Part shown: positions 46,430-54,856 of the stretch, piece by piece
Numbering within the stretch: the stretch's first letter is position 1
Layout of the letters: each line of letters opens with the position of its first letter
From: Roseitranquillus sp963776845
GTDB lineage: Bacteria > Pseudomonadota > Alphaproteobacteria > Rhodobacterales > Rhodobacteraceae
Assembly: GCA_963776845.1 (NCBI GenBank)
Contig: CAVZOJ010000001.1
Coordinates: 62,001-126,000 of the forward strand
Length of the DNA: 64,000 bases
Direction: 5' to 3'
The notes under the pieces: model-generated
The model's input: the letters and a program-made list of their open reading frames with translations, nothing else
What the model was told of the DNA's origin: nothing
Databases searched by the model: none
Program-made: the position numbers and the translations under genes

Positions 46430-46830
46430 AACCTCGGCTTCTTCTGGTGGATAAGCGGCGTCCGGGATGTCCTCGAGCCGGCGGCGGAGATCGCGCATGA
46501 CCCGGCCGGTGTAGCTCTTGAGCGTGCGCAGCGCCTTGCGCATCCCTTGAACTGACGGGCGTGGGCGTACCCGCCGGCCTTCGCCGCCAGCCGCGGCGCC
46601 AGGCGCGCATAGCTCTGCCGCAGCTCGATCCCGGCCTCGGCGGCGAGCGCCACCAGCTTCCGCCGCGCCGTCTCGTAGAGCCGGGCGTCGGTCGGGTGGG
46701 CGATGTTCTTCTCCATGACCGTGGTGTCGACCGACACCCTCTCGATGCTCTGGTCCTTGACCGGCTGACGCCGAGACCGCGGCCCAGGCGCTCTGGTGCC
46801 GCGCTCGAGCAGAGGCAAGCCAGTAGTCCT
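46430..46830 (-). pseudogene. IS5-family transposase fragment (different type)
   Basis: The segment ERVSVDTTVMEKNIAHPTDA, RLYETARRKLVALAAEAGIE and LRQSYARLAPRLAAKAGGYA, followed in another frame by MRKALRTLKSYTGRVMRDLR, is the middle of an IS5-type DDE transposase unlike copies A to C. Both ends are missing and at least one frameshift is present. Confidence 0.65.
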
Positions 46831-46923
46831 GCTTGGCGCTCAAGGTCGCACCGTCTGAAACGCAACTGCAAGTAGATCGCCGACCGAGGTATCGAGGGCG
46901 AACGTCGGCGATTGATCGTTATG

Positions 46924-47106
46924 TCATTCAATGTGGGGCCGGAGCGGCGGGCGCACCTTGCCCTCCAGGATATCCCTGCGCCGTGACAAGCTCTGTACCA
47001 TACATCGCAACTCGCCGTTCTCGGCCTTCAGCCGGGCATTCTCCCCCTCTCGCGCCTTGTCCTGCGCATCCAGTTCCTTCGCGCCCTCAATCAACGGCGC
47101 GATCAA
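46924..47106 (-). pseudogene. Tail-fibre/S74-type coiled-coil C-terminal remnant
   Basis: A 60-residue frame (LIAPLIEGAKELDAQDKARE, GENARLKAENGELRCMVQSL) resembles the coiled-coil end of phage tail fibres or secreted proteins with an intramolecular-chaperone domain. It has no good start and overlaps the end of the VPLPA-CTERM gene by 20 bp, so it looks like a fragment joined there by recombination. Confidence 0.4.
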
Positions 47107-47635
47107 TCCGATAGCCGAGGCCCGCCGCCGCGAAGAGGCCCGTCAGCAACAGGACGGCGCTGGCGGGGAGGGGAATTGGGTTGAGCTGGGTGACGGCGAG
47201 GGTGCCGGTGAGGTCGCGGGCGATGCCGTCGCTCTGGGAGGCGAGCGAGTCGAATATTGTCACCACGGTCGGCGTGCCAGTGAAATCGTCGATCAGGAAG
47301 GCGAAATCGGTTTCGGTCTGGGGAATGATCAGGGGGGCGAAGCCGCCGATCACGAAGCGGTCGGTCAGGAAGCCGTAGGCGTATGTGAGGGGCTGCGTCA
47401 GAGCGAAGGGATTTCCCGCCACGACCGACGAGGTCATGCCGTTGATCGTCAGGCCCGCTTCGGTGGCCGCGATGTCGGCGGAGAAGTCGGCGGTGACCGT
47501 GAGATCGAAGGCGACGTCGCCGAGCTGGCCGCCGGAGAAGCTGCCGACGATGTTGTAGGTCGCCGCAGCGAGACCCGATACTGCGAGGCACGTCGCCGTG
47601 ACGGCCGCCGCCAGAATGGAAAAGACCTTGGCCAT
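47087..47635 (-). CDS. VPLPA-CTERM sorting-domain protein
   Basis: A 182-residue secreted protein with a signal peptide (VFSILAAAVTATCLAVSGLA), a beta-rich middle (ATYNIVGSFSGGQLGDVAFD) and a C-terminal sorting signal (NPIPLPASAVLLLTGLFAAA), the VPLPA-CTERM type used by Rhodobacterales for surface display. Instead of the usual arginine-rich tail the end reads GYRIDRAVD, which is where the tail-fibre-like fragment begins, so the last residues may be replaced. GGGGGG lies upstream of the ATG. Confidence 0.75.
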   Translation of the reverse strand: MAKVFSILAAAVTATCLAVSGLAAATYNIVGSFSGGQLGDVAFDLTVTADFSADIAATEAGLTINGMTSSVVAGNPFALTQPLTYAYGFLTDRFVIGGFAPLIIPQTETDFAFLIDDFTGTPTVVTIFDSLASQSDGIARDLTGTLAVTQLNPIPLPASAVLLLTGLFAAAGLGYRIDRAVD

Positions 47636-47995
47636 CCAGCCCCCCAGATCGCGAGATTACCCGCAGCATAGCACGATACCGGGGCCCTGCCTAACCGGAG
47701 GGGATGCCGGCGTGGGGGTGCCCTGGGCCCCAGCAAAAACGGCGCGGTCGTTTTCGGTCGGCCGCCGGTTTTCATTCCGCCGCCACCGCGTCACCCCCGG
47801 TGCTTTCGGGCCTCTTCCCACCGCGCCTTCTGGCAGCGCAACCTAAGCGTCAAAACGGTCCGTTCTGGCCGCTCTCAGCAGCGCTCGTGAGATCAAGCAC
47901 TTACGTCGGTCAGAACCCCCGCCCAGAACTCCCGACGTTCTGGGAGGTTTGTGGCCAAGTGATGGAGGACCCGCTGGTCGGGCGACCTGTCTTTC
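47636..47995. other. Region without recognisable genes
   Basis: No frame here resembles a known protein. It is a GC-rich stretch between the divergent VPLPA-CTERM gene and the parDE operon, with promoter signals only at its right end. Confidence 0.4.
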
Positions 47996-48014
47996 GGTAT
48001 GATATCGCCATACC
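47996..48014. promoter_or_regulatory. parDE operator/promoter palindrome
   Basis: GGTATG-N7-CATACC is a perfect inverted repeat 18 bp upstream of the antitoxin start. It overlaps a good -10 box (TATGAT at 47998), which fits autorepression by the ParD antitoxin. Confidence 0.55.
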
Positions 48015-48032
48015 GCAGAAGGAGGGCCGCTG

Positions 48033-48332
48033 ATGACGGCCAAGCGCACCGTCAGTCTGCCTGACGATCAAACCGCCTACATCGACAGCCTCGTCGCCTC
48101 CGGCGCCTTTGCCTCCACCTCGGAAGTGGTGCGCGCCGGGTTGCGCGCGCTGCGTGAACGCGAGGCGGCGGTGGACCGGTGGCTCGAGCGTGACGTCGTC
48201 CCTGTCTACGACGCCATGCGCGACGACCCCGCCCGCGCCATACCGCTGGAGTCGGCGATGGACGCACTGCGCACGCGCCATGCGGCGCGGCTCGAGGAAG
48301 AACAGGATGATCGCGGCACAGGGCGCGCGTGA
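48033..48332 (+). CDS. parD: ParD-type antitoxin
   Basis: A 99-residue antitoxin with an N-terminal ribbon-helix-helix domain (KRTVSLPDDQTAYIDSLVAS, FASTSEVVRAGLRALREREA) and a disordered C-terminus that would cover the toxin. A strong AAGGAGG lies upstream. Its stop codon overlaps the GTG start of the toxin (GTGA), as usual for this family. Confidence 0.9.
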   Translation: MTAKRTVSLPDDQTAYIDSLVASGAFASTSEVVRAGLRALREREAAVDRWLERDVVPVYDAMRDDPARAIPLESAMDALRTRHAARLEEEQDDRGTGRA

Positions 48333-48628
48333 GGACCTACGAGGTCGTTCTCTCCCCGGAAGCGCAGGCGGACATCGAAGAACTCTACGACTGGATCGCC
48401 GAACGGGCCTCGCCCGCGGTCGCGCTCGGCTACCTGGAGCGCCTCGAAGACCACCTGCGCGGCTACGCCCACGCCCCCGAGCGGGGCCACCGACGCGATG
48501 ATCTGCGCCCGGGCCTACGCATCGCGGGCTTCGAGCGACGTGTGACGATCGCTTTCACGGTGGACGAGGGCCGCGTGACGATCCTGCGTCTCGCCTATGG
48601 CGGCCGGGACTTGGAGGGGCTCGTGTGA
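48329..48628 (+). CDS. parE: ParE-type toxin
   Basis: A 99-residue RelE/ParE-superfamily toxin (TYEVVLSPEAQADIEELYDW, ASPAVALGYLERLEDHLRGY, GHRRDDLRPGLRIAGFERRV, TILRLAYGGRDLE). ParE toxins poison DNA gyrase. It starts with GTG inside the antitoxin stop. The pair is bordered by mobile elements and may stabilise the island. Confidence 0.9.
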   Translation: MRTYEVVLSPEAQADIEELYDWIAERASPAVALGYLERLEDHLRGYAHAPERGHRRDDLRPGLRIAGFERRVTIAFTVDEGRVTILRLAYGGRDLEGLV

Positions 48629-48665
48629 TCCTTGGAGTCTTCGACGCCGCGGCTGGGCGGCGTGC

Positions 48666-48881
48666 CTATTCGTACCCGCGCTTGGCCTTCCTCATGTGCA
48701 GCGAGAAGCGGGCATCCCTGGCCTCGGCTTCGCTGCCGAACCAGTCGGTCCGGACCTGCCCCGCGCTTCCGATCCGCCCCCACTCGCGCACCAGGCCCCA
48801 GTCGCCGAAGAGCCCGGGCACGATCTCCATCCGGTAGAACCGCGCGAGATTGGCATCCGGAATCGTTCTCGCCAGATGCAT
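48666..48881 (-). CDS. WGR domain protein
   Basis: A 71-residue protein that is a single WGR domain (NLARFYRMEIVPGLFGDWGL, VREWGRIGSAGQVRTDWFGS, EAEARDARF). WGR domains bind nucleic acid in PARP-type proteins; bacterial stand-alone forms have no known role. It ends 38 bp from the toxin stop, convergently, and is 4 bp downstream of the integrase stop. Confidence 0.85.
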   Translation of the reverse strand: MHLARTIPDANLARFYRMEIVPGLFGDWGLVREWGRIGSAGQVRTDWFGSEAEARDARFSLHMRKAKRGYE

Positions 48882-48885
48882 GATC

Positions 48886-49491
48886 CTACCTCCACATCCT
48901 GGCGGCGATGTCCTGCTCCTCTTTGCCGATCGCGTCGGCGTAGATCGCCGTCGTACTCAGCTGCGCGTGTCCCATCCATTTCTGCAGCATGTTGAGGGGC
49001 ACGCCGTTCACGGACGCGTGGATCCCGAAGCCGTGTCGCAGACCCTTCGGGCTGCGGCACGGCGCATCCGGAATTCCGGCCTCGATCATGATCCCCTTGA
49101 CGATCTGCCAGACCCGCACGCGGCCGATCGGCCAGAGCGGCGCGTTCGCCCGCTTGCGCGAACCTTGTGCCTTGCGGAGGTCATGCGCGGTATCGAGCGT
49201 GTCGAGATAATCTGGCGGCACCGGCACGCTCCGGTAGACGATCCGCGCGGTGCCGGTGGCGTCGCGCCGCTTCTTCAGGCTGCGGATCGCGATCGTGCCG
49301 CCGGAAAGGTCGACCCGGGCCGGCGTGATCTCGAGAAGCTCCGACGGCCGGCAGCCGGTATAGTGCAGCGTCTCGCAGAGCGTGCGGTCCCGGCCGCCAT
49401 GGCGTCGGGCGGCGGCCAGGAAGGCGGCGCGTTCCTCGGCGTTCAGATAGAGCCGGTTGCCGGCGGCATCGTGGAGGCGCATCTCGCTCAC
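48886..49491 (-). CDS. Small tyrosine recombinase
   Basis: A 201-residue site-specific recombinase that contains the catalytic domain only. The catalytic arginine is in HYTGCRPSELLEI, HxxR in KGLRHGFGIHASVNG, the second histidine in WMGHAQLSTTAIYADAIG with the tyrosine in IYADA. The usual N-terminal DNA-binding arm is absent, so it may be a truncated or minimal form. It sits next to a WGR gene and the ParDE pair. Confidence 0.85.
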   Translation of the reverse strand: MSEMRLHDAAGNRLYLNAEERAAFLAAARRHGGRDRTLCETLHYTGCRPSELLEITPARVDLSGGTIAIRSLKKRRDATGTARIVYRSVPVPPDYLDTLDTAHDLRKAQGSRKRANAPLWPIGRVRVWQIVKGIMIEAGIPDAPCRSPKGLRHGFGIHASVNGVPLNMLQKWMGHAQLSTTAIYADAIGKEEQDIAARMWR

Positions 49492-49599
49492 GGTGAACAG
49501 TTTGCGCGAAGTCTGTTCTGCGGGGAAGCGAAAAGCGGTCCCCTGCCCCGTCGGTGCGTGGCGGCCGGACGACGGCCAGAGCTCGGATATTACTGCAGA

Positions 49600-49622
49600 G
49601 CCTGATCGGATAGCGATCAGGC
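49600..49622. terminator. Hairpin GCCTGATC-N7-GATCAGGC
   Basis: A perfect 8-bp stem with a 7-base loop. It lies upstream of the integrase gene on its strand and is not followed by a T-run, so it may be an attenuator, a transposon-end structure or a terminator for the plus strand. Confidence 0.35.
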
Positions 49623-49766
49623 TTGCGCTTCGCTCGACGTCCGGTCTACAGGTCTCGGCCGTCGAGCGCTGAACAGAATGGCCAATAGTGTTAAACTGAA
49701 TTTGCGGAGCGTCCCTCTATCCTGTGACGAGTTCCACTCACCCGTCCCAGTACCCAGCCCAGACGC

Positions 49767-49977
49767 TTACCCTTCTGTAAGCCACCGGGCATAGGCACGG
49801 ACATCAATCATGGGAACCGTAGCTGTAGCTTGAAGCCGGGCAATCAACTCGAAAAGAAATGCGGTTGCGGCCTTACCCTGCGGTGTCGCCGAAAAGCAGC
49901 CGTCCTGGTCGCAGGAGTAGATGCCGTGAACTGCGACACATCCGTAAGCGTCTGGCGTGACTGCTACGGGCGGTGAT
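49767..49977 (-). pseudogene. Fragment of unknown protein next to IS66 end
   Basis: A frame without a start codon reads VAVTPDAYGCVAVHGIYSCD and ATAFLFELIARLQATATVPM before stopping at 49767. I do not recognise it. It begins where the IS66 transposase fragment ends, so its 5' part was probably removed by that insertion. Confidence 0.3.
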
Positions 49978-50144
49978 GCCAGGGCAGCAGCTCTTCGATC
50001 TTTTTTATCTTGTAGTCCGGTATGCAGGCCAGGGTGTGAGCGAGCCAAGCCTCTGGATCGACGCCGTTGAGCTTGGCGCTCTCGATCAGGGTGTAGGCGA
50101 TGGCGGCGGCCTTGCCGCCTGATGCGGAGCCGACGAAGAGATAG
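49978..50144 (-). pseudogene. IS66 transposase, C-terminal fragment
   Basis: YLFVGSASGGKAAAIAYTLI, ESAKLNGVDPEAWLAHTLAC and IEELLPWHHR are the standard C-terminus of IS66 transposases. The piece is cut by IS5 copy B, whose 4-bp target duplication (ATAG) is at 50141-50144 and 51341-51344. Confidence 0.8.
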
Positions 50145-50276
50145 GGAAGGTCTGATCAACGCGCGCCCTCGGCATTGCATCGGCGTCGGACGACCGGAAC
50201 GCCGGGCGGCGCGGCAATTCGAGTCCGCTCGGGGTGCGGTTTGAGGCAGTTCGATGATTTAAGGCGGAATTCCGCC

Positions 50277-51269
50277 TCAGGCCATCAACCGTCGTCGGAC
50301 CAGGAACAGGTTGCCGAGCCCGAAGAGCGAGAACAGTTGCGCCTCGTTCTTCGCCAGCCCGCGGTAGCGGGTCTTGCGGTAGCCGAACTGGCATTTCATC
50401 ACCCGGAACGGATGCTCGACCCTGGCCCGCAGGCTGGCGATGATCCGGTTGATGCGCTCGTCGATGGGGTGCAGCCTGCCGCCCTTGGGCGCCTTGCGCA
50501 TCACGCCCCAGACCTTGCCCCGGGCGCGGAACGCCGCCTCGCGCTCGCCGCTGACATAGCCGTCGCCAGCGGTTGCTCGAACCGGTGGCGCAACCCCTGG
50601 CAACTCGCCGAACACCGCGTGCTCGTCGCCGTGCAACAGCTCGTCGAACTTCTGGCTGTCGTGCATCTTGGCGGTGCTGGTCTCCAGGGTGTGGACCACG
50701 CCGCTGTCGATATCGACGCCGACATGCGCCTTCATGCCGAAGTACCAGGCATTTCCCTTCTTCGTGCTGGTCATCTCCGGATCGCGGGCGCCCTGCTTGT
50801 TCTTGGTCGAGCTGGGCGCATCGATCAGCGTCGCATCGACCAGCGTGCCCTCGCGCAACAGGATGCCCCGCTCGCGTAGATAGGCGTTCACCGCCTCGAA
50901 GATCGCACGGGTCAGCTCGTGCCGCTCCAGCAGATGGCGGAAGTTGAGGATCGTCGTCTCGTCCGGGATCGCGTCGTCGCCCAGTTCGAGCCCGGCGAAC
51001 CGGCGCATCGCGTCGCTGTCGTAGAGCGCCTCTTCGGCCGCCGGGTCGGACAGCGCGTACCACTGCTGCAGACAGTAGACCCGCAGCATCACCTCCAGCG
51101 GCATCGCCGGCCGCCCGCCCTTCGGTCCCGCCTTCGGGTAGTGCGGCTCGATCAGCGCCGTCAGACGCGCCCAGGGCACCACCGCCTCCATCTCGGCGAG
51201 AAACGCCTCGCGCCGCGTGCGCTTCTTCTTCCCGGCGTAGGCCAGCGAGGCGAAGGTAGTCTGTTTCAT
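50277..51269 (-). CDS. IS5 family transposase copy B
   Basis: A 330-residue DDE transposase with an open frame (FASLAYAGKKKRTRREAFLA; TLVDATLIDAPSSTKNKQGA with the first aspartate; VEHPFRVMKCQFGYRKTRYR, the typical C-terminal signature). A family A hairpin is inserted in frame and adds about 14 residues (ELPGVAPPVRATAG) between VFG and DGYVS, close to the second catalytic position. Whether the enzyme tolerates it is unknown. Confidence 0.88.
   Translation of the reverse strand: MKQTTFASLAYAGKKKRTRREAFLAEMEAVVPWARLTALIEPHYPKAGPKGGRPAMPLEVMLRVYCLQQWYALSDPAAEEALYDSDAMRRFAGLELGDDAIPDETTILNFRHLLERHELTRAIFEAVNAYLRERGILLREGTLVDATLIDAPSSTKNKQGARDPEMTSTKKGNAWYFGMKAHVGVDIDSGVVHTLETSTAKMHDSQKFDELLHGDEHAVFGELPGVAPPVRATAGDGYVSGEREAAFRARGKVWGVMRKAPKGGRLHPIDERINRIIASLRARVEHPFRVMKCQFGYRKTRYRGLAKNEAQLFSLFGLGNLFLVRRRLMA
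50562..50604 (-). repeat. 43-bp hairpin element, family A, in IS5 copy B
   Basis: Same element as in copies A and C but with four rather than three Gs after the left arm (CCAGGGG on the minus strand). This extra base keeps the reading frame open. Confidence 0.75.
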
Positions 51270-51444
51270 CAGGCGGCTCCAGCGAGGTCGCCGCCAGCCT
51301 AACAGATCATCGCCCGCTGCCGAGGTTCTTCAGAGCTTCCATAGTTTTTCCGGCCAAGGGCGATCACCTGGTCATTCTGCCCATGTCGGGCAGGAAGCTG
51401 TCGTCCACTATCGTTGGCATCCTCTCCACGGCCGAACTCTTCGG

Positions 51445-51834
51445 GTGGAATCGAGCCAGTCGCGCGAGACTGGCCGCTTCATTTATCTCGTTGTGGGCCC
51501 GGGAGACGTGCTCGTCGTTCCGGCGTGGATGCTCGATCCGGTCGCGTGCGCCGGCATGCGGCAACTCGGCCCGCCGCAGGTCTCAATTGCGGCCCTCACC
51601 GATCTTCATGATCTGCTGAGCCGGCGCGGATTTCGGCGAAGCTCTTCTGGCGACGCGATCGTCGCCAAGGAGGAGCAGGATGACCGATCCCAAGGTTCCG
51701 GCGCCGCCGCGCCAGCTGATGATGACGTTCGACTCCACGAGGCTCCGCGGCATGTCCACCGCGGAGCGACGGGCCACGGTGACGGCCTTGGCGAACCTGC
51801 TGGTCGAGGCCGCGGCGCCGGGAGGCGGCGATGA
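51445..51834 (+). CDS. Recombinase-associated conserved protein
   Basis: A protein of up to 129 residues with a conserved core (TGRFIYLVVGPGDVLVVPAW, MLDPVACAGMRQLGPPQVSI, AALTDLHDLLSRRGF). Similar short proteins precede serine recombinases in this type of element, from memory. The region after DAIVAKEEQDD overlaps the next gene in another frame and may be beyond the natural end. The GTG start lacks a clear ribosome binding site, so the 5' part may be damaged. Function unknown. Confidence 0.5.
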   Translation: MESSQSRETGRFIYLVVGPGDVLVVPAWMLDPVACAGMRQLGPPQVSIAALTDLHDLLSRRGFRRSSSGDAIVAKEEQDDRSQGSGAAAPADDDVRLHEAPRHVHRGATGHGDGLGEPAGRGRGAGRRR

Positions 51835-51844
51835 CGACGTCTGA
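51680..51844 (+). CDS. Small recombinase-associated protein
   Basis: A 54-residue protein (MTDPKVPAPPRQLMMTFDST, LRGMSTAERRATVTALANLL) of a type commonly encoded just before large serine recombinases in proteobacteria. AAGGAGGAG precedes the ATG, and its end overlaps the recombinase start, so translation is coupled. Role unknown; it may be a recombination helper. Confidence 0.65.
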   Translation: MTDPKVPAPPRQLMMTFDSTRLRGMSTAERRATVTALANLLVEAAAPGGGDDDV

Positions 51845-53940
51845 GATGCTTCCCGCGACGGTCCTCGAGAGGAAGGCCGTGGTCTATGTCCGGCAATCCT
51901 GCCAGACGCAGGTCGAGACCAACCTCGAGAGCCGCAGACGCCAGTACGAGCTGGTCGAGGTCGCCCGGCGTCAGGGGTTCCGCGCCATCGAGGTCATCGA
52001 CGATGATCTTGGCCGTTCCGCGAGCGGGATGGTGGCGCGTCCGGGCTTCGATCGCCTGGTGGCGGCGCTCTGTGCCGGCGAGATCGGCGCAGTGCTGTGC
52101 TTCGACGCGTCCCGTCTCGCCCGCAATGGCCGTGACTGGCATCACCTGCTGGAACTCTGCGGTCTCGTCGAGGCCCGGGTGATCGACCTCGACGGCGTGT
52201 ATGACCCGTGTCGGCCGAACGACCGGCTCCTGCTCGGCATGAAGGGCAGCATCAGCGAGTTCGAGCTCGGCATCCTGCGCGCGCGGATGCTCGACGCGGC
52301 GCGCTCCAAGGCGGAACGCGGCGAACTCCGCATCAGCGTGCCGGTCGGCTACCTCTGGCACCGGGAGCATGGCCTCGGCTTCGATCCCGACCTGCGTCTC
52401 CAGCAGACGATACGGCTGATCTTCGAGCGATTCCGTCAGCTCGGCAGCGCACGCCAGACGCTGCTGTCGCTCGCAGCCGACGGCGTCTCGTTCCCGCGGC
52501 CGTCGGACGATTGCCATTGGAACGCCATTGGTCCGAGTGACAATGGCGATGCGGATGACCTCCCGCGAGTGGACCCCGATCCGCTACCGCAACGTGATCT
52601 CGATCCTGAAGAACCCGTTCTACGCCGGCGCCTACGTCTACGGCAAAAGCGAGAAGCGGGTGGTCATGGTCGAGGGAAGGGCACGCAAGACCTACGGCCA
52701 CGGCCGGCCGCGCGCGGCCTGGGACGTGCTGATCCGCGATCACCACGACGGCTACATCGGATGGGCCGAGTTCGAGCGGAACCAGGAGACGCTCGCGGCC
52801 AACACCTACGGCTGGGCCGGTGGCGCGAAGTCCGGCCGCGGCGGCAGAGCCCTGCTCGCAGGCATCCTGACCTGCGGCCGCTGTGGCCGGGCGCTCTCCG
52901 TCGCCTATGCCGGCAGGCCGCCGGGCCGCCCCACGTATCGCTGCGATCGGGCACAGACCGCGCGCGGCCTCGACCGCTGCATGACATTCGGCGGCTCCCG
53001 GGTCGATGCCGCCATCGCGGCCGAGCTCCTGCGCGTGGTAGAACCCATGGCGATCGAGGCGGCGCGGGAAGCCGAGCGCATGCACGAAGACGGCGAAGCC
53101 GAGAGACGGCGGATGGCGGAGCTCGACCTCCAGCAGGCGCGCTACGATGCCTCGCTGGCGGAACGCCGCTACGCTGCCTGCGACCCGGACAACCGCCTGA
53201 TCGCGGCGCAGCTTGAGCGCGCCTGGGAGATGACGCTTCGCCGCGTCGAGGCCTGTACCAGACGTCTCGAGGCGCTGGCTGCGCCGGTGTCTACAGCGCC
53301 AGCGCTGGACTTCAACGACCTTGCGAACGATCTCGCCGCCGCCTGGAGTGCGCCCGGCGTCACGATGCGCGCACGCCAGCACCTCCTCCGCGCTATGGTG
53401 ACCGACATCATCGCAGACGTCGACGAGGCGTCGCGCGAGGTCATCCTGACCATCCACTGGCGCGGCGGAGCGCACTCACAGCTCCGCGTCCGCAAGCCAA
53501 AGACCGGAGAACACGGCTGCCGGACCCCGGAGGAAGCGCTCGCGGTCATGGCCCGGATGGCGGGCCGCTGGTCTGACGCCGACATCGCCGCCTCGCTCAA
53601 CCGGATGGGCATCCGTACCGGACAGGGAAAGACCTGGACACCGCACCGCGTCGGCTCCATCCGCAAGGTCCACGGCATGCACGCATACCGTTCCGCCGAG
53701 AAGAACGGCGAATGGCTTACCATGAGCGAAGCCGCGGCGAAGCTCGGCGTGACCAACCACACCATCCGCAGGCTCATCAGGGGCCACGTTCTGCCTGCGG
53801 AGCAGGTCGTGCCCGGCGCGCCGTATCAGATCCGTGCGATCGACCTCGAAGACGATGCCGTCAGCATCGCACTGAGACGAAAAGGCCGCCCGTGTCGGAC
53901 TGATCCCGAGAACCAACTCTCCATGTTTCCAGACACTTGA
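51831..53940 (+). pseudogene. Large serine recombinase, split by hairpin insertion
   Basis: The resolvase domain is complete (AVVYVRQSCQTQVETNLESR with the catalytic serine; DDDLGRSASGMVARPGFDRL; LCFDASRLARNGRDWHHLLE). After ADGVSFPRPSD a hairpin of family A (52509-52551) breaks the frame. The recombinase domain resumes as MTSREWTPIRYRNVISILKN, followed by a zinc ribbon (GILTCGRCGRALSVAYAG, YRCDRAQTARGLDRC), a coiled coil and a C-terminal MerR-like helix (MSEAAAKLGVTNHTIRRLIR). It should not be active unless the frame is corrected. Confidence 0.85.
52509..52551 (+). repeat. Hairpin element, family A, in serine recombinase
   Basis: GATTGCCATTG and CAATGGCGATG form the stem around a loop containing GCCATTGGTCCGAG. 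It lies between PRPSD and MTSREWTPIRY of the recombinase, where homologues have only a few residues. Confidence 0.7.
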
Positions 53941-53959
53941 AGAAGGGGGGCACAATGAA

Positions 53960-54045
53960 CGCCTCGTCGCAACGGCGCGCATCGCGCGCTCCGCAGCGTT
54001 GTTGTCCAACTCGAGGATGCCGTGCTCGAGATACGAGCAGGATCA
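53960..54045 (-). pseudogene. IS66 transposase, internal fragment
   Basis: YLEHGILELDNNAAERAMRA and VATRR correspond to the conserved DNNxAERAxR region just before the C-terminal part found at 49978-50144. The serine-recombinase element and IS5 copy B now separate the two. Confidence 0.65.
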
Positions 54046-54289
54046 GAGGCTTATCGCCCGACGAACATTCTGACCTCGTTCTGCACGGTGCAAAACCTGC
54101 AGAGAACACAACAGCTTCATGGCCGCACACCCTGCGGCTTTTATCTCGCGCACATTTCCGTACCGCTCCTGCTCCCCTGCGCCCCCCTCTCCAGGCCACG
54201 CCAGGACGCGACGATACAAGCTGGACTGCGATCACACGGATCATGGCGTTCGAACCGATGTCGCGGGGACAAACAGCGTCGCGGACGAT
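54046..54289. other. Region without recognisable genes
   Basis: Frames on both strands are open but show no family resemblance. Remnants of the IS66 element or of the neighbouring Cys-rich gene are possible. Confidence 0.35.
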
Positions 54290-54517
54290 GTGCGCGAGTC
54301 CGGCGTTGCTCTCACCGCCGGCCACCATTGCCGCGTGCTCGTTCGGTGTCGGATCGATCATGCCTTGCCTCCGGTGGCAGATGTCCTGGCAGGCGCGGCT
54401 GCAGAGCCGGCGGTAGCTAGCGCCGCGGCGCGGGTCGGCGGGCCGGAACCGCGCATCGAACCAGCCGAAGCCGCGCGGCTCCCGGCGGCAGACGGCGCAG
54501 AGGATGGGCTCGGACAT
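54290..54517 (-). pseudogene. Cys-rich zinc-ribbon-like protein, C-terminally truncated
   Basis: MSEPILCAVCRREPRGFGWF, DARFRPADPRRGASYRRLCS and RACQDICHRRQGMIDPTPNE show a CxxC pair and a CxxxC pair that could bind zinc. Similar short proteins occur in Rhodobacterales phages and islands, from memory. After about 75 residues (VAGGESNAGL) the sequence becomes unrelated, so the 3' end is probably lost. Function unknown. Confidence 0.5.
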
Positions 54518-54856
54518 TCGGCGAACCTCGCGTTGACGACCCTGGTGAAGCGGCCCTCCGGGCGGACGGCGATCTCGCGCGGGGTCTCGAGCTCGTCGTT
54601 GCGCGTGAGCGCCTCCGCTACAGAGGTCGGCACGGCCGAACCTGAAGCGCGCGTGCGCCACCATGCCACCGCCTTCTGCCGGGCAGAAGCGGCAGGGCTC
54701 GCCGCGGAGAAGAAGACGGCAGTCGTGGGATACCTCGAGCGCCTCTTCGCCGCGCCCTTCGCCACCCTGACCGCGGAGCAGCGCGAGGCGGTCGAGACCT
54801 GGTGCCCGCCGGGCATGGAGATCGAGACCGAGCGGGCGGATCCGATCGAGGGCGAC
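54518..54856. other. Unresolved region, coding on one strand likely
   Basis: On the plus strand a frame reads VVGYLERLFAAPFATLTAEQ and REAVETWCPPGMEIETERAD; on the minus strand another reads LETPREIAVRPEGRFTRVVN. Both look protein-like but I recognise neither and cannot decide which is real. The region ends abruptly at IS5 copy C. Confidence 0.3.

Larger units (their letters stand above)
50145..51340 (-). mobile_element. IS5-family element copy B, complete
   Basis: Terminal inverted repeats GGAAGGTCTGATCAAC (50145-50160) and GTTCTTCAGAGCTTCC (51325-51340) bound a 1196-bp element, flanked by the direct repeat ATAG. It is inserted in an IS66 transposase gene. It is the only complete copy of the three. 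Confidence 0.9.
51372..53958 (+). mobile_element. Serine-recombinase element inserted in IS66
   Basis: Two small genes and a large serine recombinase lie between the short inverted repeats TCATTCTGCCC (51372-51382) and GGGCACAATGA (53948-53958), 10 of 11 bases matching. IS66 transposase pieces lie on both sides (VIALGRKNYLF at 51345-51371; ELDNNAAERAMRAVATRR at 53960-54030). The limits are inferred from these repeats. Confidence 0.6.

Noticed and set aside
48877..48890. WGR gene and integrase gene as one fused protein
   Set aside because: They are in separate frames with own start and stop codons, 4 bp apart.
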